Assembly (NCBI RefSeq): GCF_001875325.1
Contig: NZ_MDDC01000005.1
Location: 1 to 64,000, forward strand
Reading direction: 5' to 3'
DNA from: Neomoorella thermoacetica
Lineage (GTDB): Bacteria; Bacillota; DSM-521; Neomoorellales; Neomoorellaceae
Length of the DNA stretch: 64,000 nucleotides
The notes below the pieces were generated by a model, which saw only the letters and a program-made list of their open reading frames with translations, did no database searches and was not told where the DNA came from. The position numbers and the translations under genes are program-made. This document shows, one piece after another, positions 36,260 through 45,249 of this stretch; position 1 is the stretch's first letter, and every line of letters begins with the position of its first letter.

Positions 36260-36727
36260 ATGTTTCGAGCCAGTGAAGTCTTTGAGTTTGCCCGCGCCAT
36301 CGAACAAAACGGCCGGGACTTTTACCAGGCCATGGTGGCTCGCGCCAGGACTCCGGAAATACGGCAACTTTTCGCGCGCCTGGCCCAAGAGGAAGAGCAA
36401 CATATCCTTGATTTCAGCCGCCTGGCGGCCCGGGCTGCACCCTATGACCCGCCGGAGTCCTATCCCGGGGAATATGCTGCCTATATGCAGGCCCTGATAG
36501 ATAACAATGTCTTTCCCAGGGAACTGGACCCCGGGGACCTGGCCCGGGAAATGGGTAACGAAAAAGACGCCATCAAGTTTGCCATGGGTTTTGAGAAAGA
36601 TTCCCTGCTATTTTTCAGTGGGCTGAAAAACCTGGTAGCAGAGTCGGAAGCGGCCCTGGTTGACGAGTTGTTACGCCAGGAAAGACGCCACCTTTGCGAA
36701 CTACACAGCGCGTTGCAGGGGATGTAA
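36260..36727 (+). CDS. Ferritin-like / rubrerythrin-domain protein
   Basis: The 155-residue helical protein resembles the diiron domain of rubrerythrin without the rubredoxin tail. Pairs of acidic ligands appear in EFARAIEQNGRDFYQAM, EEEQHILDF (ExxH) and KFAMGFEKDSLLFF followed by RQERRHL. It could be a peroxide- or iron-handling protein. It follows the rubredoxin-like gene by about 40 bp and has GGGGAG before the ATG, so it probably belongs to the same operon. Confidence 0.82.
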   Translation: MFRASEVFEFARAIEQNGRDFYQAMVARARTPEIRQLFARLAQEEEQHILDFSRLAARAAPYDPPESYPGEYAAYMQALIDNNVFPRELDPGDLAREMGNEKDAIKFAMGFEKDSLLFFSGLKNLVAESEAALVDELLRQERRHLCELHSALQGM

Positions 36728-36815
36728 AGGCTGCCGGAGGCGGTACCGTTTACAGTAGGGCCACCTGATTGTCGACTATAAGTTAAGGGTAATCCGCTAA
36801 AAAGGAGTTGCTAAT

Positions 36816-37421
36816 GTGACAGCGATCAATGGGCGAAGCGTATTGGTGATAGGAATTGCCGGCAGTCCCCGGCGGCAGGGTAATAGTGAGCTTCTTTTAG
36901 ATACCGTCCTGGAAGGTGCCAGGGTAAAAGGGGCTACTGTCGAAAAGATTGTCCTGGCCGGCTTTAAGATCAATCCCTGTCGCGGTTGCGATTATTGCCG
37001 TAGCGGCCAGTGCATCCAGCGCGACGACATGGATTTGCTGGGGCCGCGCCTGGAACAGGCTGCCGCCCTGGTTATCGCTTCGCCCATCTTTTTTTATGGC
37101 GTACCGGCCCAGTTAAAGGCCATGATCGACCGCTCTCAGGTATACTGGAACCGTAAACATCGGTTGGGCAAACCCATAGACCGGGAGCCCGGCCGGAACC
37201 TGGGAGCCCTGATTGCCGTCGGCGCCACCAGGGGAGAAAAACTTTTCACAGGCGCAATTCTTACAATTAAATACTTCTTTAATGCCCTTAACCTGGATTA
37301 CACCAGGGAACTGCTGGTCCGCGGCGTTGATGCCTCCGGGGCCATCCGCGAACACCCGGAAGAGCTGGCCGCTGCCTTTAAAATGGGGCAGGACCTGGTG
37401 ATACCCATAACCGGCCTTTGA
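36816..37421 (+). CDS. NADPH-dependent FMN reductase / Fe-S flavoprotein-like
   Basis: The 201-residue protein has a flavodoxin-like fold: GIAGSPRRQGNSELLLDTVLEG (FMN phosphate loop, about residues 14-25), CRGCDYCRSGQCIQRDDM (cysteine cluster at about 54-65) and SPIFFYGVPAQLKAMIDR. The compact cysteine motif is like that of iron-sulfur flavoproteins (Isf) of anaerobes. GTG 36816 follows AAGGAG. Substrate and partner are unknown; the context suggests a redox role in the oxygen-defence cluster. Confidence 0.82.
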   Translation: MTAINGRSVLVIGIAGSPRRQGNSELLLDTVLEGARVKGATVEKIVLAGFKINPCRGCDYCRSGQCIQRDDMDLLGPRLEQAAALVIASPIFFYGVPAQLKAMIDRSQVYWNRKHRLGKPIDREPGRNLGALIAVGATRGEKLFTGAILTIKYFFNALNLDYTRELLVRGVDASGAIREHPEELAAAFKMGQDLVIPITGL

Positions 37422-37473
37422 TACAGCCAGGGTTGGTCTGTACATTTACACGTCCCATCCCCTGCTCAAAGTG

Positions 37474-37503
37474 TTGACAATACCGGCCGCAAGGTGGTAT
37501 ACT
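37474..37503 (+). promoter_or_regulatory. tRNA-Pro promoter
   Basis: TTGACA (37474-37479) and TATACT (37498-37503) are spaced by 18 bp and end 21 bp before the tRNA. Confidence 0.85.
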
Positions 37504-37524
37504 TTAGCTTGCGCAAAAGAATAA

Positions 37525-37602
37525 CGGGGCGTAGCTCAGTTTGGCTAGAGCGCTACCTTGGGGTGGTAGAGGCCGCTGGTTCGAGTCCAGTCGCTCCGAC
37601 CA
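37525..37602 (+). tRNA. tRNA-Pro (anticodon GGG)
   Basis: The 78-nt sequence folds as a cloverleaf: acceptor CGGGGCG/CGCTCCG, D-arm with TAGCTCAG, anticodon stem CTACC/GGTAG with loop TTGGGGT (anticodon GGG, reads CCC/CCU), and T-arm GGTTCGAGTCC. CCA is encoded. It has its own promoter and terminator. Confidence 0.95.
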
Positions 37603-37611
37603 GTTTTTCCG

Positions 37612-37635
37612 GACGCCTGTGGTGGCGTCTTTTTA
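37612..37635 (+). terminator. tRNA-Pro terminator
   Basis: GACGCC-TGTGGT-GGCGTC followed by five T, 10 bp after the tRNA. Confidence 0.9.
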
Positions 37636-38010
37636 TTTACTTTTCGCGCGTGGTTAGGTCTTTATTGGCGCTGTCAACTGGAAAAGATAAAATCTAATTC
37701 AAGATAGGGTAAAGGCCACAAAATACTCCCTGCGATTCTATCAAGCTCCGGCTATACCGGGGCTTAAATTATCTCCGGCCATAAACCATAAAGCCACATC
37801 CCATATCCCCGGGCCATCTTCGGGGTGATCCATGGAAAGCCCATCCACAGCGACATCGAAGAAGCGGCCCACCTGGCCCATGGACGAATTTAAAATTCTT
37901 CACAAAGCCGAAGAGAATTATAAGGCCGGCAAACTATAAGGATACTAAAGCTAAAAGTATAGTGCCGGACAATATAAGAAACATTTCCCATGCAGGGGAG
38001 GAACAATAGA
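37636..38010. other. Gene-free stretch between tRNA-Pro and the 6PGDH gene
   Basis: No intact gene is seen. A short plus-strand run around 37816-37890 translates to GVIHGKPIHSDIEEAAHLAH before a stop, which might be a fragment of an old gene, but no family is recognised. Confidence 0.4.
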
Positions 38011-38907
38011 TTGCAAATCGGCTTAGTCGGTCTTGGTCGAATGGGCCTCAACCTGGCCCTCAATATGCTGGATCATGGTCATGAAGTGATTGGCTACGCT
38101 CGTACGAGAGCCACGGTGGATAAAGCTGCCGCCCAGGGGGTCAAAGGGACCTGTAGCCTGGAAGAAATGGTAGGGAAACTGGTGGCCCCGCGCCTGGTCT
38201 GGCTGATGATCCCGGCGGGCAAAGCCGTGGACGAGGTTATTGAGCAATTAGTCCCTTCGCTTGCTCCCGGGGATATTATCGTCGACGGGGGTAATTCTCA
38301 CTACCGGGACACCCTGCGCCGTTATAAATTTTTAAAGGCAAGGGGCATCCGCTTCGCCGATTCCGGCACCAGCGGCGGTGTAGAAGGGGCTCGCCACGGC
38401 GCCTGTTGCATGGTTGGGGCCGAGGACGAGGTTTTCGCGTACCTGGAACCTTTATTCAAAGATATCACCGTACCCGGGGGTTATCTCCATACCGGTCCGC
38501 CCGGCAGCGGCCACTATGTCAAGATGGTCCATAACGGCATTGAATACGGTATGATGCAGGCCATCGGCGAGGGCATGGAAGTCCTGGCCAGCGCACCCTT
38601 CAAGCTGGATCTGAAGGAAGTGGCCCGGGTCTGGCGCCACGGGTCGGTCATCCGCGGCTGGCTCATGGACCTGATGGAAAATGCCCTGGCTAAAGATAAT
38701 ACCCTGGATGGTATCAAGGATATCGCCTATTCTTCGGGCGAAGGCCTGTGGACGGTAGAAGAAGCCCTGCGGCTGAAGGTACCGGCGCCGGTAATTACGG
38801 CAGCCCTGGTAATGCGCTACCGCTCTGAACAGGAGGAGAGCTTTGCTACCAAGGTGGTCGCCGCCCTGCGCCACGAGTTCGGGGGCCACGACGTGGCCCG
38901 GAAATAG
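38011..38907 (+). CDS. gnd: 6-phosphogluconate dehydrogenase (decarboxylating), short form
   Basis: The 298-residue enzyme oxidises 6-phosphogluconate to ribulose 5-phosphate and CO2. It shows the N-terminal GLVGLGRMGLNLA nucleotide fold, VDGGNSHYRDT (about residues 92-102), DSGTSGGVEGARHGACCMVG and the catalytic GSGHYVKMVHNGIEYGMMQ block. It is of the short YqeC/GndA type (about 300 residues), often NAD-linked. TTG at 38011 is used because GGGGAGG lies 9 bp upstream; an ATG at 37990 lies before that site. Confidence 0.9.
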   Translation: MQIGLVGLGRMGLNLALNMLDHGHEVIGYARTRATVDKAAAQGVKGTCSLEEMVGKLVAPRLVWLMIPAGKAVDEVIEQLVPSLAPGDIIVDGGNSHYRDTLRRYKFLKARGIRFADSGTSGGVEGARHGACCMVGAEDEVFAYLEPLFKDITVPGGYLHTGPPGSGHYVKMVHNGIEYGMMQAIGEGMEVLASAPFKLDLKEVARVWRHGSVIRGWLMDLMENALAKDNTLDGIKDIAYSSGEGLWTVEEALRLKVPAPVITAALVMRYRSEQEESFATKVVAALRHEFGGHDVARK

Positions 38908-39078
38908 GAGGTATTTAAATATAACTTTATGATCTATACGTTGATATGACGGAGTGGGTACGGAGATGATACGGTAATACTTGTCCTCGTCAGTTAAGTA
39001 CAATTAAACCCGGGGCGTCCTTCCCATTACGAAGGTGCGAAATAGTTTCTATTGGAATTGTACGGGTGAAAGATTCGA

Positions 39079-39113
39079 AAGCGACCTGGTGTGTACCAGG
39101 CTGCTTGTTTTAT
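39079..39113 (+). terminator. Probable terminator after gnd
   Basis: AAGC (39079-39082) and CCTGG pair with CCAGG and GCTT (39103-39106) around loop TGTGTA, with a 2-bp mismatch, followed by GTTTTAT. The rest of the 38908-39241 gap holds AT-rich sequence and the speD promoter. Confidence 0.5.
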
Positions 39114-39161
39114 AAGGCAGACAGGCCCTCAACTTTATCCGACATCGACTGCGAATTTTAG

Positions 39162-39190
39162 TTGACATTAAGGGGCAGGGCGGTTACAAT
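39162..39190 (+). promoter_or_regulatory. speD promoter
   Basis: TTGACA (39162-39167) and TACAAT (39185-39190), spacer 17 bp, about 50 bp before the start codon. Confidence 0.88.
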
Positions 39191-39241
39191 TGGATTTGAT
39201 TGAAGTCATGCCAGACTTTTATCCTGGAGGAGGAATGATAA

Positions 39242-39619
39242 TTGCGCGCATTGGGCCGTCATGTTTTAGCTGAGGTTTATGGATGCAGCTTCGAGATCCT
39301 GAATGACATTAAAAAGGTTGAAGAAATCATGGTCAAAGCCGCCCTCGAAGCCGGCGCCGAAATCCGCGAAGTCTGCTTCCATAAATTCAGCCCTCAGGGT
39401 GTCAGCGGCGTGGTGGTCATCTCCGAATCGCACCTGGCAATCCACACGTGGCCGGAGTTAGGGTATGCTGCCGTAGATGTTTTTACCTGTGGGGAGAGGG
39501 TAAACCCCTGGGATGCCTGCCGTTACTTAACGGAGAAATTCAAGGCAGCTGATGTCCACGCCACCGAAATTGAGCGGGGCGTCATCGAACCTCCACAGGC
39601 GGCAGCGGTAAATCTGTAG
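39242..39619 (+). CDS. speD: S-adenosylmethionine decarboxylase proenzyme
   Basis: The 125-residue proenzyme makes decarboxylated SAM for polyamine synthesis. The self-cleavage site is in [15 protein letters not shown], cut before the second Ser, which becomes the pyruvoyl group. [11 protein letters not shown] carries the catalytic cysteine. Size matches the small Thermotoga/Bacillus class. The start is TTG 39242 behind GGAGGAGG; an ATG at 39235 is in another frame. No spermidine synthase gene is adjacent. Confidence 0.92.
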   Translation: MRALGRHVLAEVYGCSFEILNDIKKVEEIMVKAALEAGAEIREVCFHKFSPQGVSGVVVISESHLAIHTWPELGYAAVDVFTCGERVNPWDACRYLTEKFKAADVHATEIERGVIEPPQAAAVNL

Positions 39620-39662
39620 GAGGGATATTTATTTTATTACCTACAACTAAAGGTAGTGGCTA

Positions 39663-39706
39663 ACAGGCCTTGCATGGGGAAAACGTGCAGGGCCTGTGGC
39701 ATTTTT
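39663..39706 (+). terminator. speD terminator
   Basis: ACAGGCC (39663-39669) pairs with GGCCTGT (39691-39697), with an inner TGCA/TGCA helix, followed by GGCATTTTT. Confidence 0.85.
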
Positions 39707-39788
39707 AAGCCTTAATCTAGCAGGAATAAATCTTTTAAGGTAGAATATGAAGTAGGATATACATATCTCCTGTGGGGGAGGGCTAATT

Positions 39789-40496
39789 TTGCAGGCCCTG
39801 TTTCATTTTTTGCAACCGGAACTGGAGATGGTTCGCCGGCGGCTCGATAAAGAAACAAGCTGGCGTAAAGATCAGTTTTTGGGATTTGTTTTGCCCACCT
39901 TGAATGAAATAGATCGGGATTTCCTGCCGGCCCTTGTTCTTTTAAGTGCCCACGGCCAGGGTTACTTCGGCCCCAGGGCTTTATCCCTGGCAGCCGTGTT
40001 TCAATTGATCTTCCTGGCTTCCCTCATTCACAGCCGGGTCAACCAGGGCGTCGCCATGCAAACCCTTATGGGTGACTATTTTTATACCCGTTTTTTTGAC
40101 CTCCTCTGCCGGGATGGTAACCTGGAGTTCCTGGAACCCTTATCACGGCTGATCTGCCACCTGCACCTGGACGCCGCCCGCCAGCAGGAGCAAGCTGCTG
40201 CCGGGCCGGTTGTTCCCGGCGGGTCCGCCTGTCCGGAAAAGGATAGCGGCAGGGTGAGCCTGGCTACGGAGGCTTCCCGCCTGGGCAGCCAGCTTGGTAA
40301 GACGGGACCCCGGGAAGCCCGGACCTGGCAAGAAATTGGCCTGATGCTGGGACGTCTGTGGAACGGTGAGGCCGTACCGCCCCATTCCTCCCGGGTCATA
40401 GCCGACCTGCCTCCAGGACCGGTACGGGAGGGACTGGGTGAAATTTTTCTATTTTTAAACGGCAGACTACCCGTAAGAAAAGTGATGGTTCTATGA
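39789..40496 (+). CDS. Polyprenyl-synthase-like protein without DDxxD (HepS-like)
   Basis: The 235-residue protein aligns by eye with the first half of the polyprenyl synthase at 60723: LAAVFQLIFLASLIHSRVNQ corresponds to LEMIHMATLVHDDVID, and MGDYFYTRFF to TGDYLFARSL. The catalytic DDxxD is replaced by SRVNQ and the second aspartate motif is missing. This resembles the small subunit of two-component heptaprenyl diphosphate synthases (HepS), which is itself non-catalytic. It overlaps menG by 4 bp, which supports a role in menaquinone side-chain synthesis. TTG start behind GGGGGAGGG. Confidence 0.6.
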   Translation: MQALFHFLQPELEMVRRRLDKETSWRKDQFLGFVLPTLNEIDRDFLPALVLLSAHGQGYFGPRALSLAAVFQLIFLASLIHSRVNQGVAMQTLMGDYFYTRFFDLLCRDGNLEFLEPLSRLICHLHLDAARQQEQAAAGPVVPGGSACPEKDSGRVSLATEASRLGSQLGKTGPREARTWQEIGLMLGRLWNGEAVPPHSSRVIADLPPGPVREGLGEIFLFLNGRLPVRKVMVL

Positions 40497-41194
40497 CCAA
40501 AGAGGAATACGTCCGCGGGATATTTGACACCATTGCTCACCGTTATGACCTTCTGAACACCCTGCTCAGCTTTAATTGCGACCGGAGCTGGCGGCGTTTT
40601 ACCGTTGCTCGCACGGGCCTTAAGCCCGGTGACAGGGCCCTGGACGTCTGCTGCGGTACCGGAATGCTTTCCCTGGAGCTGGCGCGGGCTGTTACCCCGG
40701 GGGGAAGGGTAGTAGGCGTGGATTTTTCTCCGGCCATGCTCCAGGTGGCCCGGCGCCGCCTGGCCGCCAGTCCCTACGGCGTAGCGGTGGAACTGGTGGA
40801 AGGCGACGCCATGAACCTGCCCTTTGCCGACAATACCTTTGATTGCGCCACCATCGCCTTTGGCCTGCGCAATCTCCCCGATGTCAAGGGTGGTCTGGCG
40901 GAGATGCAGCGGGTTGTCCGGCCCGGCGGCCGGGTGGTTTCCCTGGAACTGGCCAAACCCTCACGTCCTATTTTTAAACAGGTCTACTACCTTTATTTCG
41001 ATCACCTGGTACCCCTTCTGGGACGCCTGGGCGTCGGCCAGGACGGGCCTTACAGCTACCTGCCCCGGTCCCTCAAGGGTTACCCCCACCAGGAAGAAGT
41101 CCTGCAGTATTTTCACGACCTGGGCTTTACCGGAGCCCGATATTTTGAATTGACCGGGGGCATTGTAGCCGTCCACGTAGGCGTAAAGGTATAA
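40493..41194 (+). CDS. menG: Demethylmenaquinone methyltransferase
   Basis: The 233-residue SAM-dependent methyltransferase of the UbiE/MenG family performs the last step of menaquinone synthesis. It shows FDTIAHRYDLLNTLLSF, ALDVCCGTGMLSLELA (SAM-binding motif I, about residues 50-60), PFADNTFDCATIAFGLRN and YSYLPRSLKGYP. Overlaps the HepS-like gene by 4 bp. The quinone in this organism is presumed to be menaquinone. Confidence 0.92.
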   Translation: MTKEEYVRGIFDTIAHRYDLLNTLLSFNCDRSWRRFTVARTGLKPGDRALDVCCGTGMLSLELARAVTPGGRVVGVDFSPAMLQVARRRLAASPYGVAVELVEGDAMNLPFADNTFDCATIAFGLRNLPDVKGGLAEMQRVVRPGGRVVSLELAKPSRPIFKQVYYLYFDHLVPLLGRLGVGQDGPYSYLPRSLKGYPHQEEVLQYFHDLGFTGARYFELTGGIVAVHVGVKV

Positions 41195-41218
41195 AGAATA
41201 TAAACGCAAAAATTCACG

Positions 41219-41247
41219 TTGCTTTCCCGGGAGGGTAAGGTTATAAT
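41219..41247 (+). promoter_or_regulatory. tatC promoter
   Basis: TTGCTT (41219-41224) and a perfect TATAAT (41242-41247) with 17-bp spacing, 30 bp before tatC. Confidence 0.75.
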
Positions 41248-41276
41248 GGGAGTAGCCTGGGGAGGGAGGTGCAGTG

Positions 41277-42020
41277 ATGGAAGATAAGTCCATGACCCTG
41301 ACCGAACACCTGGAAGCCCTGCGCCGGGTACTCCTGGTATCGATTATTGCCCTGGTTATAGCTACAATCGCCGTCTACTTCGGTTTCCGGGAACAACTCC
41401 TGGCCTTAATCCTGCGCCCCATGAAGGAGCTGGGTATCCAGCCGGTCTTTATTACCCCATGGGAAGCCTTTTTCACGACGATAAAGATTTGTTTCGTAGC
41501 AGCCATTTTTCTGGCTCTGCCGGTTATCCTCTGGGAAGTCTGGAGTTTCGTCCTGCCGGCCCTGCACAGCCATGAGAGACGGCTGGTATATATGCTCATG
41601 CCGGCTTCGATAATCCTCTTCGTGGGCGGGGTAGTCTTTGGTTACCTGGTTGTCTTCCCGGCAGCGGTACGTTTCTTGCTGGTGACCGCCAGCGAAGGTT
41701 TTATGCCCTTTATTACCATCTCCAGGTATTTCGGTTTCCTGAGTATGTTTGTCCTGCCCTTCGGCGCGGTTTTCCAATTGCCCCTGATCATTATGCTCTT
41801 GACTCACCTGGGTCTGGTGACCCCCGGGTTTCTGGCTAAAAACCGCAAATACGCCGTTCTAATAATATTCATTGTAGCTGCCGTTGTGACCCCGACACCG
41901 GATATGGTTTCTCAGACCCTCATGGCGCTGCCCATGGTAGTGCTTTATGAAGCCAGCATCTGGATATCCTACCTGGCCCGCCGCAAGCGGGAAGAAAAGG
42001 TCCGGCAAGAAGGTATTTAA
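41277..42020 (+). CDS. tatC: Twin-arginine translocase TatC
   Basis: The 247-residue membrane protein has six helices and the family features [14 protein letters not shown] at the N-terminus, [38 protein letters not shown], and [21 protein letters not shown]. It is the core receptor for folded proteins with twin-arginine signals. GTG 41274 and ATG 41277 are both possible starts, with GGAGGGAGG upstream. tatA follows at about 47 bp. Confidence 0.95.
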   Translation: MEDKSMTLTEHLEALRRVLLVSIIALVIATIAVYFGFREQLLALILRPMKELGIQPVFITPWEAFFTTIKICFVAAIFLALPVILWEVWSFVLPALHSHERRLVYMLMPASIILFVGGVVFGYLVVFPAAVRFLLVTASEGFMPFITISRYFGFLSMFVLPFGAVFQLPLIIMLLTHLGLVTPGFLAKNRKYAVLIIFIVAAVVTPTPDMVSQTLMALPMVVLYEASIWISYLARRKREEKVRQEGI

Positions 42021-42067
42021 ATTTGCTCCCGAAAGTTGTACAATATGCCAGGCAGGAGGTGAAGAAG

Positions 42068-42289
42068 ATGTTTGGTCTCGGAGCTCCTGAGTTAATCCTG
42101 ATTCTAATCCTGGCCCTTATTATCTTCGGTCCCGGCAAGCTGCCCGAGGTAGGCCGCGCCCTGGGCAAGGGTATCAGGGAATTTAAGAACGCAACCAATT
42201 CGGTAACCGAGGAGATCAAAGAAGCGGCTAAGATCGACGGCGGTAACAACAACCCCGATAAAGAGAAAGCAACGCAACAGGCCAGTTAA
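42068..42289 (+). CDS. tatA: Twin-arginine translocase TatA
   Basis: The 73-residue protein has one N-terminal membrane helix ([21 protein letters not shown]), the [21 protein letters not shown] hinge and amphipathic helix, and a charged tail. It forms the translocation pore with TatC. AGGAGG precedes the ATG at 42068. Confidence 0.95.
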   Translation: MFGLGAPELILILILALIIFGPGKLPEVGRALGKGIREFKNATNSVTEEIKEAAKIDGGNNNPDKEKATQQAS

Positions 42290-42315
42290 ACGGGAGTTAA
42301 GCTCCCGTTTTTTTT
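42290..42315 (+). terminator. tatCA terminator
   Basis: ACGGGAG-TTAAG-CTCCCGT followed by eight T, immediately after the tatA stop. Confidence 0.95.
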
Positions 42316-42330
42316 AAGAGGGTGAGCTTG

Positions 42331-43548
42331 ATGGACACAACGCCGCGGGGCAACCGCCTGCATATAGCCATCTTCGGCCGCCGTAACGCAGGTAAGTCCA
42401 GCCTGATCAATGCCCTGACCAACCAGGACCTGGCGGTGGTCTCCAGCGTACCCGGGACGACCACCGACCCGGTCATAAAATCCATGGAGATCCTGCCCCT
42501 GGGGCCGGTAGTCCTTATCGATACGGCCGGCATTGACGACGTGGGGGAACTGGGCACCCTGAGGGTCAAGAAGACCCTGGAAGTATTACGCCGCACCGAC
42601 CTGGCCATCCTGGTCCTGGACCCGGCTGCCGGAGCCGGCCCTTACGAGCTGGAGCTGCAGCAGCGTTTAAAGGAAGAAAGGCTGCCCCTGGTGATAGTCT
42701 TAAATAAAATCGATCAGGGCGGTATGGAACTTCTCCCCGTCCTGGAAAAAACCCTGGGGCAACGGGTCCTGCCAGTGAGCGCCCTGACCCGCCAGGGTAT
42801 AGAAGAATTAAAGGGAGAGCTCATCAAGGCCGCCCCGGCCGGCTTCGAGGAACCGTACATCGTTGCCGATCTGGTGGGCCCAGGGGAAATGGCCGTCCTG
42901 GTGGTGCCCATCGACCTGGCGGCACCCAAAGGCCGCTTGATCCTGCCCCAGGTTCAGACCCTGCGCGACCTCCTGGACCACGATGCCATGGGCCTGGTGG
43001 TCAAAGAGCGGGAACTAAAGCTCGCCCTGGCGAAGATCCCGCCGCCGAAGATTGTTATCACCGATTCCCAGGCCTTTCTCAAAGTAGCTGCCGACACGCC
43101 CCCGGGCGTCTGGATGACCTCCTTTTCCATCCTTTTCGCCCGCTATAAAGGGGATCTGGTAGAACTGGTCCGGGGTGCCCGGGCGGTCAAAAACCTGCAA
43201 CCGGGGGATAGAGTCCTGATTGCCGAGGCCTGCACCCACCACCGCCAGGCCGATGACATCGGCAAGGTGCAGATACCCCGCTGGTTGCGCCAGTATGTTG
43301 GCGGAGACCTGCAGTTCACCTGGTATTCCGGTGGCGGTTTCCCCGAGGATGTGGCCAGTTATAAGGTTATTATCCATTGCGGCGGCTGCATGATCAATCG
43401 CCGGGAAATGCTCTATCGCATCCAGCTGGCCAAAGAAGCCGGGGTTTCCATTGTAAACTATGGTGTCCTCCTGGCCTTCGTCCACGGTGTCCTGGAACGG
43501 GCCCTGGAACCCTTCCCCCTGGCTTTGATGGAATGGCTGGGGGAATAA
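42331..43548 (+). CDS. hydF: [FeFe]-hydrogenase maturation GTPase
   Basis: The 405-residue protein is the scaffold that loads the 2Fe subcluster onto [FeFe] hydrogenase. The N-terminal GTPase domain (about residues 1-165) has GRRNAGKSSLIN, DTAGIDD and NKID. The C-terminal cluster domain shows ACTHHRQADDIG and HCGGCMINRREM, which supply the Fe-S ligands. ATG 42331 has GAGGGTG upstream; GTG 42322 is an alternative. hydE and hydG are not in the window, and its own hydrogenase is elsewhere. Confidence 0.93.
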   Translation: MDTTPRGNRLHIAIFGRRNAGKSSLINALTNQDLAVVSSVPGTTTDPVIKSMEILPLGPVVLIDTAGIDDVGELGTLRVKKTLEVLRRTDLAILVLDPAAGAGPYELELQQRLKEERLPLVIVLNKIDQGGMELLPVLEKTLGQRVLPVSALTRQGIEELKGELIKAAPAGFEEPYIVADLVGPGEMAVLVVPIDLAAPKGRLILPQVQTLRDLLDHDAMGLVVKERELKLALAKIPPPKIVITDSQAFLKVAADTPPGVWMTSFSILFARYKGDLVELVRGARAVKNLQPGDRVLIAEACTHHRQADDIGKVQIPRWLRQYVGGDLQFTWYSGGGFPEDVASYKVIIHCGGCMINRREMLYRIQLAKEAGVSIVNYGVLLAFVHGVLERALEPFPLALMEWLGE

Positions 43549-43573
43549 ATAGCGATCGGGTGATTAAACATTG

Positions 43574-44245
43574 ATGCCAGGTGAGCACAAGAACCATGTC
43601 CGGGCGCGTTACTGGCGGGTTAACGGCAAACAGGGATATGACCTGCAGGTTTTAACTCCCGGCGCCAGGGTAGCTGACTATATTACAGCCGTTGAAGGGT
43701 TGGAGCCAGCCCGCCTCTTCCGCCCTTATAACCCGGATGGCGACTGCCTGGGTTGCGACCACTGCTGCGGCGGGCGCCTCCCCCTTACCATTATAGACGT
43801 GTACGGGTTACAACAGGGGATAAGGGACCTTACCGGGAAGGATTTGCCTTTTCCCAAAGTCCTGGAAAAATATTGCCAGGTGCACCTGGCAGGCCGGGCC
43901 GTGGATATTACCCTCCGGACAGATGCCGAGGGTTACTGCCTTCTCCTGGAACCCCGACGCCGCCGCTGCCGGATTTATAACTACCGGCCTCTAATCTGCC
44001 GCACCTATTTCTGTTCTCCCCTCACCCGGCCGGCCCGGTTGCTTCGGGAGAGGATCGTCAACACGGGTGAAGACGAACTGGTGCGTTACTGGCTGGCACG
44101 GCAAAAAACTACGCCGCCAGGAGTACGCCCCTCTGACTGGCAGCCAACCCCCTTTGCCGGCTGCCATAGTTACGCGGAAATAACCCTCAAGGCACTTTGC
44201 CCGCCGGAGCTCTGGCGAGGTCTTTACAATCCAGATGATTATTAA
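43574..44245 (+). CDS. YkgJ-family zinc/iron cysteine cluster protein
   Basis: The 223-residue protein has the cysteine cluster pattern of the YkgJ family: CLGCDHCCGGRLPL (about residues 57-70), later CRIYNYRPLICRTYFC (about 133-148) and CHSYAEITLKALCP. The family binds a metal or Fe-S centre, and its role is not established. The TTG at 43571 and the ATG at 43574 are both possible starts; no strong ribosome-binding site is seen. It follows hydF by about 25 bp. Confidence 0.78.
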   Translation: MPGEHKNHVRARYWRVNGKQGYDLQVLTPGARVADYITAVEGLEPARLFRPYNPDGDCLGCDHCCGGRLPLTIIDVYGLQQGIRDLTGKDLPFPKVLEKYCQVHLAGRAVDITLRTDAEGYCLLLEPRRRRCRIYNYRPLICRTYFCSPLTRPARLLRERIVNTGEDELVRYWLARQKTTPPGVRPSDWQPTPFAGCHSYAEITLKALCPPELWRGLYNPDDY

Positions 44246-44480
44246 GACTCTCTGGTATAAGGATGGTTGAAAAAGTAAGTTCTCAGGGGCTTTAATTATA
44301 GAAAAGCTTTTCTATAGCAGGAGGAAAAAGTGAATCCTTGCCGAATAAATAATCTATCCTATGGCTGGCATTTTTTAAAGCAGGGCGGACGACATGTTCA
44401 GGGGTCAACCATAAGCTGCTACATTGGGGAGATGAAAACGAGGCCGGCCGGAATAAGAAACGTCTGCGGAGGATAAAATA

Positions 44481-44867
44481 ATGCGTATTGCCCTCATTGC
44501 CCACGATCGCAAGAAGGATGACCTGGTTAACTTTGTTGATGAACATAAGGAGTTATTTGCCGGCCATCGCCTGGTGGCTACCGGTACTACCGGGAAAAGG
44601 ATTATGGAGCGCACCGGCCTGAAGGTTTACCGGCTTATGTCCGGTCCCCTGGGTGGCGACCAGCAGATGGGGTCCCTGGTGGCCAGGGGACGATTGGATC
44701 TGGTTATCTTCCTGCGCGATCCCCTGACGCCCCAGCCCCATGAACCGGATATCAACGCCCTTCTGCGCATCTGTGACGTTCATAATGTACCGGCCGCTAC
44801 CAACCTGGCCACAGCGGCCATCTTTCTGCGGTACATGCAGGACCATCCCGGCAACCGCCAGGCTTAA
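44481..44867 (+). CDS. mgsA: Methylglyoxal synthase
   Basis: The 128-residue enzyme converts dihydroxyacetone phosphate to methylglyoxal and phosphate. The family marks [34 protein letters not shown] (with the catalytic aspartate) and [14 protein letters not shown] are present. It begins after a 235-bp gap that shows no gene, and GGAGGA lies upstream of its ATG. It relieves phosphate stress when triose phosphates accumulate. Confidence 0.94.
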   Translation: MRIALIAHDRKKDDLVNFVDEHKELFAGHRLVATGTTGKRIMERTGLKVYRLMSGPLGGDQQMGSLVARGRLDLVIFLRDPLTPQPHEPDINALLRICDVHNVPAATNLATAAIFLRYMQDHPGNRQA

Positions 44868-44937
44868 CGGGAAAGCCGGTGAAGGAAGAAAGGATATTTC
44901 AGCCCCGGCAGGGAGGCGGAAAGAAAGGGGTTGCTTT

Positions 44938-45249
44938 ATGGCTAAGGTAAAAGTCGAAGCAGGCATTTGCGGCTTCCAAACCGAGATCCAGGCTGAAGCT
45001 CCGGACATGTTTTCCTGCGACCTGAATCTTAACACCACCTGTCCCAATATCCAGAAGATTGCCGCAGATCTGGGCACCCTTAACCCCCTGGAGGAGATTA
45101 GCTTCAAAGGCAACAGCCGCCTGCGGGAATTATTTTTCCAGTACTGCCCCCATGCTGCCTGCCCGGTGCTACCGGGCATAATCAAAGCCGTGGAAGTAGC
45201 CGCCGGTCTGGCCCTACCCGGGGACGCCCATATCTTTGTGCAAAAATAG
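44938..45249 (+). CDS. Small conserved protein, DUF6951-like
   Basis: The 103-residue protein starts MAKVKVEAGICGFQTEIQAEAP and continues with CPNIQKIAADLGTLNP and CPHAACPVLPGIIKAVEV. These match from memory a short conserved family found in anaerobic Firmicutes (DUF6951). Five conserved cysteines, including C-x3-C near residue 78, suggest metal binding, but no function is known. ATG 44938 follows AAGGGG. Confidence 0.6.
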   Translation: MAKVKVEAGICGFQTEIQAEAPDMFSCDLNLNTTCPNIQKIAADLGTLNPLEEISFKGNSRLRELFFQYCPHAACPVLPGIIKAVEVAAGLALPGDAHIFVQK

